DNA of 64,000 nucleotides from Pelagophyceae sp. CCMP2097 (Eukaryota > Sar > Pelagophyceae), in NCBI GenBank assembly GCA_026770575.1, contig MU657193.1, forward strand, positions 332,853-396,852. Direction: 5' to 3'. The notes beneath the pieces were generated by a model. It was not told where the DNA came from. It did no database searches and was given only the letters and a program-made list of their open reading frames with translations. Every line of letters begins with the position of its first letter. Within the stretch, counting starts at the first letter, position 1. Below, piece after piece: positions 9,457 to 21,100 of this stretch. Position numbers and translations under genes: made by a program.

Positions 9457-11818
9457 CTACTCCTTGGCGCCGCGATCGTCGTCGTATTCAAACGCGGTCG
9501 CGTCCTCCGCAGCCTCCAGAGACGCATACCACGGCTGCGCCCGGTCCTCCGCGACGCGCGCCTCGAGCGCCTAAGCGTGCCGTCGGCCGAAGGAGGCAGA
9601 AGAGAGACAGCAGTCGGGGCGACAAAGGGCTCGTCAGCCGGCGTCCGGCGCACCTCGAGCCGCTGCGCGTTGAGGTCGAGCTGGTCCTCCCAGGCGCGGT
9701 CGGCGCGCGCCCGGAGCGCGCGCGCCACGGGGCCGTTTTCCAGATCACCAGCCTCGCCTGTCAAGGAACAACGTCAGCGGATCCGCGCAACGGTTCAAGA
9801 GGCGGACCTTCGAGCGCGAGGCCGGCGACAAAGGGCGGGAGGCGGTAGTACCACGAGTAGTACCTGGGCGAGTCGCGAAATTCATTCCGCGGCGGTCCTT
9901 TTGGAGGCGTCGGCGCAGGCGCGCTCTATTAACGCACGTCGGGTTGCGCGTGCCCTCGATGGCGTCGAGGCCTCCCTCGACGACGTTTGGGTGCACATCG
10001 ATGCCCGGGCCCCAGTCGCGGAAGCCGTCGCACGAGGGGTTATTGTAGCAGACGTAACCGAGACCGTGCAACATGCCGTGCGCCTGCGCCCAACCGTCGG
10101 GACTGCGGGGGTCGGGACCGCGGGGGCGAGCGTTGGGGCCGCGGGGAATGGGTGGGCCGAGCCACACTCTTCCCAAAAGGACTACTTTTTCGTGGGGGCT
10201 TCTCCGGCCGCGGCGCGGGAAAGGGACCTCCGAGGGCCATCGAGGGCCCATGGGGGGGGCACGGTGGGATCGAGGGCCATTTTGGCATCGAGGGTCCTCT
10301 GGTATAGATGGCCCTCTGGTTTCTTCGCCCTCTCGACGGTCCTGGTGTCGAGTCCCCTACTCTGGCCGGTCGTTTGGCGTACAAGCGTCTTTGTTGTTTT
10401 GCGCAGGTGCCGCGCCTCTTCGAGGCCCGCGTCCTTGTCAAGATGAACTTCGGAGAGGCCCGTGAAGACACGCAGCGACTCGGCCTCGCGGTGCAACTCG
10501 CCGTAGCAGAGGCGCAGCAGCGGCGGCGTGGGGGCCTGCGCAGGAGTGCGATGCGCCGCAGCCGAAAGCGAAAGGGCTCCCCTCTCGGCGGCGCACCAGG
10601 TGGGCGTCGTCGCCGAGGCGGAAGCCAAAGTCTTCGGTCGTGAGACCTGACGGGCGAATGATTGATGAACGAGTGTTCGATGGAACAACGCTAGTCGGAC
10701 GCCCTCTGTGGTCCCTTTCCCATTCGACGGCGCGCAGCCTCGAGGGGCTGCGGGCCTTTCGAGCACGATGTCACCGAGGGCCGCGAGCGGGCGCCGCGAG
10801 ACCCCCGGTCGCCGGTCTTTTGGGCCGCGGTCTCTGACACGACGGCAGTCTCGGCCCGACGGCGCCCCGGTCTCAAAGGACCACGTCGACCATCCGGGCA
10901 CCCGAGGCGTCCGTAGCGGTTCAAAGTTGCGCGGGTCCATGCAGAGGCGCGCCTCTTCGACGGAGAGTGTGCCGAAGCGGCCGACGTGACGCTTCGTCAC
11001 CGAACCGAACCGCTTGCCATACTCCGGAAACTGCCGCGTAGACGCGCCGCAGTACTGCTCAACCGTCGCGCAGCCCTCGATGCGGTAGCCGCCGCGGCGA
11101 CGGCCATCCGCGTCGATCACCTAGACGCTGAGAGTGCGGCGAGCACGTACGAGGCCCGTACGAGGCCCGTACAGGGGCCGTACAGCGGCCGTACAGGGGC
11201 CGCCGAGGACCGTATAGGCCGCCTCGATCCCGGGTATAGATGCCCCGACAGAGCCCCCTCTTCGGCGTGGCACGTTTTCAAATTGTGCCCGCGCCGGGAC
11301 GCGCGTCGTGGCCGTTCTCGTCTTTCGAGTCGTCGACGATGCGCCAGTCAGGCACGGGCACGCCGTCGTCGTCGTACGCGATGCCCAGCGGCGCGGCGCC
11401 CTCGGCTTTGGCCTGCGCGGGCACAAGAGTCCGTCGGGGCGCGCAGCGGCGCCTCGGCCCGACTAGCGCGCACCACGCCGCGAGCGTCGTGGAGCGTCGG
11501 CGCGGCCTTTGCGCGCAAGCGGAAGAGCGGCGGCACGTCGATGTCGGAGTGGTTGCCCGCCGCCGTGCGGCCGATTTCGTAGAACGTCTCGCCCTCGATG
11601 TCGACGGCCTCGAGGCCCACGGTTGGCGGGAGGCCTTGCTGCCAGGACCGCTGCAGCGCGTCGAGGCCCGCGGCGCGGTCGTGCCCGGCGCGCAGCTGCG
11701 CGGCATCGGCCGCGCCGTGGGCCGACCGGAACACGACCGCGTCGACGCCGCGCAGCGCCGCGGGGGGGGCCTGGAACATCATGGCGTCGTCCCGACACGA
11801 GAGGCCAATCAGATTCAA
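9457..11818 (-). CDS. Unrecognised multi-exon protein
   Basis: Several well-formed exons read on the minus strand, but I cannot name the family. From the 5' side: VGLEAVDIEGETFYEIGRTA with GNHSDIDVPPLFRL (about 11650-11470); a block with GIAYDDDGVPVPDWRIVDDS (about 11400-11300); VEQYCGASTRQFPEYGKRFG and GRFGTLSVEEARLCMDPRNF (about 11080-10920); GMLHGLGYVCYNNPSCDGF (about 10080-10000); SPRYYSWYYRLPPFVAGLAL (about 9870-9800); then GDLENGPVARALRARADRAW, and a last exon PWYASLEAAEDATAFEYDDD ending at 9457. The last two introns are clear by phase: one ends GACAG before 9759, and a 54-bp one ends TTAG before 9556. The middle part (10100-10900) is not resolved. The many Tyr, Trp and Cys residues suggest a folded enzyme, possibly in the secretory pathway. 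Confidence 0.5.
11146..11206. repeat. Short GGCCCGTAC-type tandem repeat
   Basis: About six imperfect copies of a 10-11 bp unit built on GTACGAGGCC/GTACAGGGGCC, lying in an intron or between exons of the unrecognised gene. The copies differ at one or two positions. Confidence 0.7.
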
Positions 11819-12045
11819 GTTCGCCCTGGGATATTCCTGGGATATTCTGCTCCGAGGGATAGGAATTCCTAGGAATTCCTCAGTAGGCTAGATTGTCCCG
11901 GAGCGAGAAGCTTTTTGAGCGTCAGAGAACCACGAGTCTCGCCCCAGGGTGCATCTTCAGCACGGGTGTGCGCATCGACGCCCTCGAGACACCTCACAGG
12001 ATTGAGTTAGTCAGAGTTTGCATCATAGAATTCCATATTGGATGA

Positions 12046-12175
12046 CGGCGTCGCTTCGCTCGAGCCGGGCGCTGCGGACGACCTGGACGCCTCGTGCCTC
12101 ATTGAATGAGGGCGTCGCTTTTGTCGAGCCTGGCGCCGCGGAGCGCGAGCTCGGCGACGACCTGGACGGCGCGCG
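12046..12175. repeat. Imperfect duplication of the polyketide synthase 3' end
   Basis: The block at 12046-12100 (GACGGCGTCGCTTCGCTCGA onward) resembles 12108-12175, which codes the last residues of the synthase. Translated on the minus strand the outer copy reads RGVQVVRSARLERSDAVIQ, against RAVQVV plus RGARLDKSDALIQ in the gene. The outer copy lies just past the stop and is shorter by a 12-bp gap. Confidence 0.65.
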
Positions 12176-15100
12176 TGGACGCGTCTGCGCGGGGCCGGAG
12201 CCAGGGCACGGCCACGACCGCCGCGTCTGCGCGTTTCGCGCGCCACGCGGCTGCGTAGTACGACAAGTCGCCCTTGAGCGAGAGGTCGACGAGGACCACC
12301 GGGCGCCCGGCGGCGCGCGCCACGACGGCGTCGAGCGCGTCCATGAAGCGCACGGGCGCTGTGTAGAGCGCCCCGAGGTCGCACAGCGTCGGCGCCGCCT
12401 CGTCGACGAAGCCGCCGCCGGCGCACGAGACGAACGGCGCCCGCGGCCGCCGCGCGGCGCGGCCGACGCGCGGCCGCGTGACGACGAAGTGGAGCGGCGA
12501 GTGATACGCGTGTGGCGCGTCCCCGAGGATGGTGCGGCGGGCACCGCGCGGTAGCGCCGCCGCCAGCGCGTCGACGGCCGCGCGCCGCCCCGCGACCATA
12601 AAGTCGCCCTCGGAGTACTGCGCGGCGACGACGAGCGTGCCGTCGTCCGTGTCGGCGACGGCGCGGTCCAGCGCGGCGCGGTCCACGCCCGACACCACGG
12701 CCATGGCGCCGCCGGGTTCAAAGCCGGCGTACGCCGTGTCCGCGAAGAGCGACACGACGTCGTCTTCCGTGAGCGCCCCCGCGCCGACGGCGGCAGCGAG
12801 CTCGCCGATAGAGTAGCCGAGGTACGCCACCGGCCGCAGGCCACAGCGCCGCAGGAGCAGCAGCCGCAAAGCGTTTTGAACGGCAAACGCCGCGCAGTTG
12901 CGGTCGCGGACGCCGAGCGCCGCCAGGCAGTCCGCGCGCTCGGCGTCCCCGCGGTCGCGGGCGGCCTCGGCCGGCGCCACGATGGCGGCGAGCCTGGCGG
13001 CAAAGCCGCGGAAGCCCTCGCGCGCCTCGAACTTTGCCGCGACGCGCTCGCAGTCTCCGCGGAACTCCACGTCCTCTGCCCAGAGCGCCGCCGCGACGCC
13101 CGCGTAGAGCGACTCGCCGCCGAACATGACGACGACGCACGGCCCGCGCCGCGCCGCGGCCGCGTTCGACGGCGTTTCAAAAACGAGTCGCTTCCAGGAA
13201 CCGTCGTCCGCGCCGGCGCCGGCGACCGAGAGCCGGCCGACGGCGGCCGCCAGCGAGCCGTCGTGCAGCCGGCCGACGACGACGACGGCGGCGTGCGCCG
13301 CGCGGTCTACCAGCGCAGCCGCCGTCGCGCGGACCTGGCGCCGGACCTCGACGAGCGAAGGTGATTCGAGCGCGCATGAGAGGTGCGCCGCCGCGCGGCA
13401 GACGTCGGCGTCCGTCGCGCCGCGGACGACGAGCGCGCGGAGCTCGCCGGGCCGCGCGGGCCCCCAAGCCGCGGGCCACCGGCCGCCCTTGCGGGCGAGG
13501 TGGCCCCTGGCGATTGCGCAGAGGTCGGCGTCGGAGAGAGGCTCGACGCCGTCGCCGGCGTGTCGCCACGCGCCGTGCGCGCCATCGCGCGCGGCTCCCC
13601 GTGCGGGGTTGCCCTGGTAGCGGCCACCGCCACCGTAGGTGCCGCGCAGGGCCATGGTCCCCGGGCCGAAGACGACGCCGTCGCCGACTTGGGCGCCGGG
13701 CAGAAACGCCGCGACGCCGAAGAGCGCGGCGTCGTCGCCGACGGCGCTGCGGCGGAAGGCGAGTTTGCCGTTGCCGGCAAAGTCGTGGGCGAAGACTGCG
13801 GCCGCATTTTCGATGTAAGCTCGGTTTCCGACGGCTATGACGTCGTGGTCCGGCGGTCCGATTTTCCCAATGCGCGCGCGTTTGCCCACGGCCGCGCCGA
13901 GGCCACGCCAGATTATGCTGTACACTTCGGTGCACGCAAACGCGGCTAGCCAACTGTCGACGTCTAGGTTCAGCCGGAACTGCGCCAGCCAGCACGCCGT
14001 CGCCACACTCCGCGTCGGCCACAGCGACGGCGGCCGGTCCTCCGTAAAAGCGTCGTCGGCGTCGAGGGGCACGACGCGCCCGACGAGGAGCCACTTGTGC
14101 AACACGGCGACGGCGGCGAAGAGCAGGCCGACGCAAATGCGCAGCGGCGGCATGACCAGCACCAATGCGGCGATGGCCGCGGCCAGCGACGCCGCCGGAT
14201 GGCTTTCAGGCTCGCTGCAGACGTCGCTCACGTCCTCAGGCGCGCGGCAGGCGTCGTCGGCAACTGCGGCAACGAGGACGCGCTCGAAGAAGCGGCGCGC
14301 GTGGTCCGCGGGCCAGGCTACGGCGCCGAGCGCCAGCACCTCGAGGGCCAGCCCGACGACGAGCAGCGCCGCCGTGACGGCGTGGTACGCGGCGAGCGGC
14401 AGCTCGGCCGTCCAGACCGCGTCCGTCTGCTTGGGACCGCCCGCGGCGGCCTCGCCGCGCTTAAAGGCGAGGACGCGCTGAGACGCGTGCGCGATGCCGA
14501 TAAAAGCGGTGCCCGACTCGACGGTGGCGCCGACTCCGAGCAAAGCGAGGTCGCCGACGGCCGCGCCGGCCTCGACGGTCGCGCCGGGCGCGACCGTCGC
14601 CGCGAAGCCCACGTAGCCGCCGCGCTCGACGCGGACCGCCGCGTGCGTCACGTCAAAGCCGCCCTTGCGTTTGGTGCAGTACGACGTCACGAACTGCGGC
14701 ATGCCGGCCAGAAACGCGTCGGGCCCGATGTGCAGCAGCGGCGCCGTGGAACCGCAAAACTCGCGGAAGAACGCGACGTTGGCGGACCAGTCGACGTCCG
14801 CGCCGAGGCAGCGGAGCCAGGCGTTTTGCGCGACGTTGGACCGGAAGAGCGCGTTCACAAACGCGTTCGAGGCCAACGCCGCGGCGGCGTCGACGTACTC
14901 GAGGCGCAGCTTGTACCCAACAGTCAGAGCGCGCGTCGACGGCTCGAGGCCGCCGCCGACGAGGAGCCGCTGCGCAGCGACGGCGTGCGCGCAGGCGAGC
15001 GCGCCAAACGCCAGGTAGCCTGCCACCCCCGCGGCCACGGCGCCGCCCAGGCAGCACCAGGCCGCGAAGCGCGCCGCCAGCGTCACCGCGCCCGCAGTCG

Positions 15101-18100
15101 TCGCGAGGAGCGTCGCAGCAAAGGCCGCTTCGACGGCGGCCTGCAACGGCCAGGCGTACCGCGCCGACGCGTAGTAGAGCGTCGCGTCCTCGGCGGCGTC
15201 TGCGGGCACCGGGCCGTCGACCGTGGACCCGCGGACGCGGCGCTCGACGCGGCCCTGCACGAACGCGCGCGCCCCGGCTGTGGCCGTGACGCCGAGCACC
15301 GCGCCGCCGGCGACGACGGCGTCGGCGCCAAGGACGGCGCCGTTTCCGACGATGGCGTAGCGCGCGGTGAGCGAGGCGCCGTCGTCGCTAAACGCCGTGG
15401 GCCGGAGCGCGGCGCCGCGCTGCAACACGGCGCCGTCGCCGATGACGCAGAGGTCGGGCGCGTCGATGCAGGCGCCCGGCGACGAAATCGAAACGCCGCG
15501 GCCCACTTTGGCGCCGAGGAGGCGGAACCACCAGACGAAGAAAACCGAGTCCGACGGCAGCGCCCAGGCGAGGGCCGCGCCGACCTGCGCCACCTCCGTC
15601 GTCGCGAGCTCGCACCGCAGCGCGTACGCCGACCACCGCCACTCTGAATCGCACGCGCGGTACTTTCCCACGAGCGTCCACTTGCAGGCCAGCGCCCACG
15701 CCAGCGACGCGCACGCGCCGGCGACCATCGCCGCCAGCGTGCTGGGGAACGTCGACTCGAAGCGCGACCAGGCAAACGCGCACGCCGCGCCCACAACGAC
15801 CATACGCAGCGCGCCAAAGTACACCCTGGCCACGGCCCACACGACGAGCCACTCGCCGCCCGGCACGCGCCGCTCGAAGCGCGCCGCGGCAGACTCCACC
15901 GGAGAAGCCGTCTCCACCGGAGAAGCGCCGGCCCGCCGACGCGGCGCCCGCGGCCGCGGGGTCTTGAGGTGCTTGTCGGCGTCTGCCGACAGTTCAGCGC
16001 GGACGCGCCGGACGAGCTCGCCGAACGTCGCCGCCTCGAGGAGGAGCATGGGCGACGCGGCGAAGCGCAGCGCGGCCCCGACGTCGGCGGCCACCTGCGA
16101 CCCGTCGATGGAGTCCAAGCCCAGCGAATCCAGCGGCGTTTCGCCCGACAGCGCGCCGCCTTGCTTGGCGTACTTTGCGAGGACCAGACGCAACGTGTCC
16201 TCGACGTCCGCCGGACTCGACAGGACGGTGACCTCGTCGCCGCTGCTGCACTGGCCCTGGCTCCTCGCCGTCCCGCTCGCCTCCTCCTCTTCGCTGCTGC
16301 TCTGGGCGTTTCGAGGCAGCTCGTCGACGACTCTTGAGACGAGCTCGCCGAACGTCTCCACCTCGAGGAGGAGCATGGGCGACGCCGCAAAGCGGAAGGC
16401 GGCGCCGACGTCAGCAGAAATTTGCGACCCGTCGATCGAGTCCAACCCGAGCGACGTCAGCCGCGTCTCGCTCGACAGAGCGGCGCCGCCCTCGCCATGC
16501 TTCAAATACTTTCCGAGGACCGCGCGCAGCCTGCCTTCGAAGTCGTCGCCGCTTCTCCGGTGGCCCTCTCTTCTCCCGTGGCCGTTGCGCTTCGCCGTTT
16601 GGGGCCTGGCTTCGTCGTCGTCGTCGTCGCGCTGGACATTTCGAGGCAGCTCGTCGACGATCCGCGCGACGAGTTCGCCAATCGTCTCCACCTCGAGAAG
16701 CAACATCGGCGACGCCGAAAAACCAAAAGCGGCGCCGACGTCGGCGGCGATCTGCGACCCGTCGATCGAGTCCAACCCGAGCGACGAGAGCCGCGTTTCG
16801 CCGTCCAGCGCCGCCTCTTTCGCGCCGCGCGCGTACCTTTGCAGGAGCGCCCGCAGCGTCCCTTCGACGTCGCCGCCCTTCGTGGCTGCCCGAGGCGGGG
16901 CGCCGCCGAGCCGCCTGGATCGCCGCTTCTCCCCGCTGGGCGGCTTGGCGGCGCCGTCGGCCGGCGAGACGAGACGGCTGAAGAATTTCCGGCGATGGCC
17001 GTCGCCGCGGCAGGACCGCCGGAGCGCGTCGCCCTGGAAGCGCGCGACCGTGGCGACGGCGGCCGGTGCCGCGCCGCGCGTCGCCTCGTGCAGCGCGAGG
17101 AGCGCGCCGAGGCCGCGGAGCGCGTCGGCGTCGCTGAGCGGGGCCCAGACGGAAGTGCGCGCGAGCTTGGCGGCCAAGCCGCGCGCCATGCCGCGCTCGG
17201 CCCAGGGCCCCCACTGAATGGCCAGGGCCGCCTTGCCCTCTCGCCGCCGCCACCGCGCCAGCGCGTCAAGCGCGCCGTTGGCCGCGCCGTAGCAGGCCTG
17301 GCCCGCGTTGCCCATGAGCGCAGTCACCGACGAAAAGAGCCAGAAGAACGCCAGGCCATCGCAGAGCCCGTCGCCGGCCTCGGCAAAGGCGCGGTCCAGG
17401 TAGATCGCGGCGTGCGCCTTGGCCTCGAAGACGCTGCGCGCCGACGCCTCGAAGCCCGCGTAGTTGGCTAGAAGGTCGTCCTGTAGCACGCCCGCCGCGT
17501 GCACCACGCCGACGACGTACCGCCGGCGCGCGCGGACGAGCGCGCGGACGTCGGCCCACTTCCCGACGTCGCACCGCACGACGTCGATAGACGTCCCCTT
17601 CTCCGCGGCGAGGGCGCGCAGGTCATCGAGGCGCCCCGCGCACTCGGGCGTCTCGCCGGACCGCGAGACGAGGACCATGCGCGGCGCGCCGCCGTCGGGC
17701 GCCTGGCGCAGCAGCCAAGTCGCCACCGCCGCGCCGAGGGCGCCCGTGCCGCCCGTGATGAGGACCTGGGCGTCGCGGCTCGAGCCGACGAGGCCGCCGA
17801 AATCGAGGTAGGCGTCTGCGGCCGAGTGCGGCGACGAGGCGAGGGTCCGCGAGACGCGACCGACGGCGCGGCGCGCCGGCGACAGCCGCACGTCGGCGTC
17901 GTCGTCGCACGCGACCTCGGCGCCGACGCGGCATACCATCGCGGCCTCCAAATCGCCCTCGAGGTCGACGCACCGGATGCTGAGCCCGCCCGCCGCCGCC
18001 GAGCCCTGCACGAGGCTCAGCTCGAGGCGCGCGACCGTCGCGGCGCCCCAGAGCGCCCCGCCGGCGACGGCGCGGCCGTCCGAAAGAGTTGCGCCTTTGG

Positions 18101-21100
18101 AGGCTGCCGCGCCGCCGTCGGAGCACCGCCGCGTCGGACCCGTTTGTTCCGCGTGGACGTCGCGCGTCAGCACGACGACGCGGCCGACCCTCGCCGCCGG
18201 CAGCTTTGCGAGGCCGCTCAGCAGCTGGAGCAGCGCGGCCGTCGTCCGCTCCAAGAGGTCGCAGCCGTCGGCGTCGTCCATGCCCGCGTCCAGGCCGTAG
18301 CCGAAGACGACGCGGCGGACGCGCGCGCCCGCAGCGAGCCGAAGCCCGACGTCGGCGACGACCGCGGCCACGTCGCTTTCGACTTGCTCGATCGTCGCCG
18401 CGAGGCGCGGCGCAGCGACCGCCTCGTGCACCGCCGTGGCCGCCTCGTGCGGCCCAGCGAGGCAGCGCTCGACGAAGCCGGCCGCGTCGGGGAAGACGAC
18501 GTCAAAGGCGTCGACCGCAGCGCTCAGCGGCACCGCCTCGCCAACGAGCGGCGGCGCGTCGCCGGGGCGCGGCGCGTCCACCCAGTCCACGGCGTAGACG
18601 ACTTCGTCGGCGAGGCGGGCGTCCTCCAGCGCCGCCGGATCCTCTTCGTCGCCCGCGTCGTCGAGCCACCGCCGCTCGTTGGCGAACGCCGTCGGCGGCG
18701 GCACGGAGAAGATGGCGTCGTCGTAGTCTATTTTCGCGGCGATCGGCGCCTCCCAGAGGCTCGTCAGGCTCTCCGCCGACGCAGCCCTCGGGAGGGCGCG
18801 CGCCGCCGGTGGCCGCGCCGCGCGCAGCGCGACGGCCACGGCGGCGAAAACGTCGCCATCGGAGCGCCGCCGCAGCGTCGGCACGGCGACGACGCCGCCT
18901 TGGCAGCCTGCTTCGGAAAAGATGGCCTCGATGTGGCGGACGAGCTGCGGGTGCGGTCCAATTTCGACGAAGGTGGTGCAGCCGTACGGCGGCGCGGCGG
19001 CGCAGCGGATGGCGTCTTGGAAGCGGACGCGGCTGCGCGCGTGCGCGACCCAAAACTCGGCCCCGGGCGCCGCCTCAAACGGCGCCGCCGTCAGCGCCGA
19101 GATGCACGCCATTTTCGGCGCCGCGCGCGGGAAGCGGAGCGCGTCGATGCCCGCCCGCAGCGCCGGCAGCGCCGCGTCGACGCCTCGCGAGTGGAAGCCC
19201 GTCGTCACGGCGAGGACCGTCACCTTCCCAAACGCGCGCTCCAACGCCACCTTCGCAGCGGCCAGGCTCGCCGCGTCGGCGCAGGCGACGACGGTGGCCC
19301 GCGGCGCGTTCTCGGCTGCGATTTCGAAGAGGTCCGTCTCGCCGATTTCAGCCGAGATCTCGATAGCCGACGCTCCGACGGCGAGCATGCCGCCGTTTGA
19401 CCGCGCGCAGTGGCCGTCGACGGCGCGGCCTCGGATTGCGGCGACGGCCATGCCGTCTGCGAGGCTGAGGAAGCCGGAGCAGACGAGGGCGGCGACCTCG
19501 CCGAGTGAGTGCCCGACGGCCGCCGACGCCTCGATGCCGCCGTCGGCGCAGAGCGATACGAAGAGCGCGTGCTGCAGCGCCAGCTGCGCCGTCTGCGCGA
19601 CCTCGGACGACTTGAACGCCGAATCAGCGTCCGCGGGCGCCCAGTCGAAGAGCGCGCCGCTGACGTCCGTCCTCGCGCCCGCCGCGCCCGGCGCGAGCGC
19701 GGCGTCGGCGGCCGCGGCCGCGGCGCGGAGCGCCGCGGCGAACGCCGGCGACAGCGCGAGCAGCGGCCGGCCCATGCCGCCGTACGCGGCGCCCTGCCCC
19801 GTGAAGACGACACAGACGCGCTCTCCAGTGCCCAGCGAAGCCGTCGAAGAGGAGATCCGGTCGCTCAAAGGCTCGATCCACTCGAAGGCGCCGTGCCGCG
19901 AGCATTGCGGCGCCTGTGTCGTCGACCGCGCGAGATCGAGCAGCGTCGCAAGCGCACCGTCGCCGTCCCTGGCGCTCAAGACGGCGGCGCACGCCTCCGA
20001 CGTGCCGTGGTAGACGGCGCGCCGCACATCGTTGCACAGCTCCGCCTCGTCTTCCAGGTCCGCGCCGCCGCGCCGATTTGTGAAGTGGCGCGCCCACGCG
20101 CGGGCCTTGCGCCGCAGGCCCGCGGCCGAGTGGCTCTCGAGCCGGATCACGAGCCGCCGCGGACCGGCCGTGAAAGGGCCCGCCGAAAAGGGGCGCGCCT
20201 CGACGCATAAGCGGTCGTCTGCCGTGCGCGCGCGTGGCCGTCGTCCGTCGAGGAGGGCGTGCGCGTTCGTGCCCGCGAAGCCAAAGCCGCTGGCGCCGCA
20301 GCGTTTGTCTTGCGGCCGTGCTGCCGCGTTCGCCGTGACGACAACGACGCCGCACGTGGCCCAGTCGACGACGCGGTTCGGTACGCGGACGTGGAGCGAC
20401 GGCGGCAGGCGCTCGCGGTGTAGGCAGCACGCGACTTTTACCAACGCCGCGGCGCCAGCGCCGCACTCGAGGTGGCCGAGGTTCGACTTGACGCTCGCGC
20501 AGCGCAGTGGCGTCTCGCCGCCGAGGACCCGCGACAGCGCCGCGAGCTCGATGGGGTCGCCGAGGCGCGTGCCCGTGCCGTGCGCCTCGACGTAGCCCGG
20601 CGGCGCGTGCGCGCCGCCGGCGTGCGCGGGCGGCGCCGCCGCGCGCTCGAGCGCGGCGCGGAGCATGCGCGCCTGCGCCGCCGGGTTGGGTGCCGTAAGG
20701 CCGTTTGAGCGGCCGTCTTGGTTCACTGCCGTCGACGCCAAAATGATACCACCCCGGAGATCCGCAACCGCCTCGGCGGACGACGCCGCGACGAGCGTGA
20801 CGAAGGCGCAACCTTCGCCTCGCACGTAGCCGTCGGCTTCGTCGTCGCCAAACGCGCAGCGGTGCGTCGGCGAGAGCATGCCCGCGCGCGCAAACGCGTC
20901 AGACCAGCGCTTGACGAGCTGCACGTTGACGCCGCCCACCAGCGCGGCGACATCGGCGCGCTGCAGCAGCCGCGAACGCGCGGCGTCCAAAGCCACGAGC
21001 GCGGACGAGCACGCCGTGTCGATTGCGACGCTGGCGCCCCTCAGGTCGAGCGCGTAGGCGACGCGGTTCGCGACGGCCGCCGTCGTGCCGACGGCCGTCG

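Noticed and set aside
12099..12300. Thioesterase or reductase release domain at the synthase C-terminus
   Set aside because: No GxSxG of thioesterase type or NAD-binding motif follows the last AT; the frame ends shortly after it.
14097..15647. A 516-codon plus-strand frame inside the polyketide synthase
   Set aside because: Arg/Ala-rich composition with no motif, antisense to the beta-helix region that has strong motifs.
18600..18850. Possible dehydratase domain between AT and the second ketoreductase
   Set aside because: The sequence runs from the AT end (FANERRWLDD) straight into the structural half of the ketoreductase (VVYAVDW). No HxxxGxxxxP motif is present.
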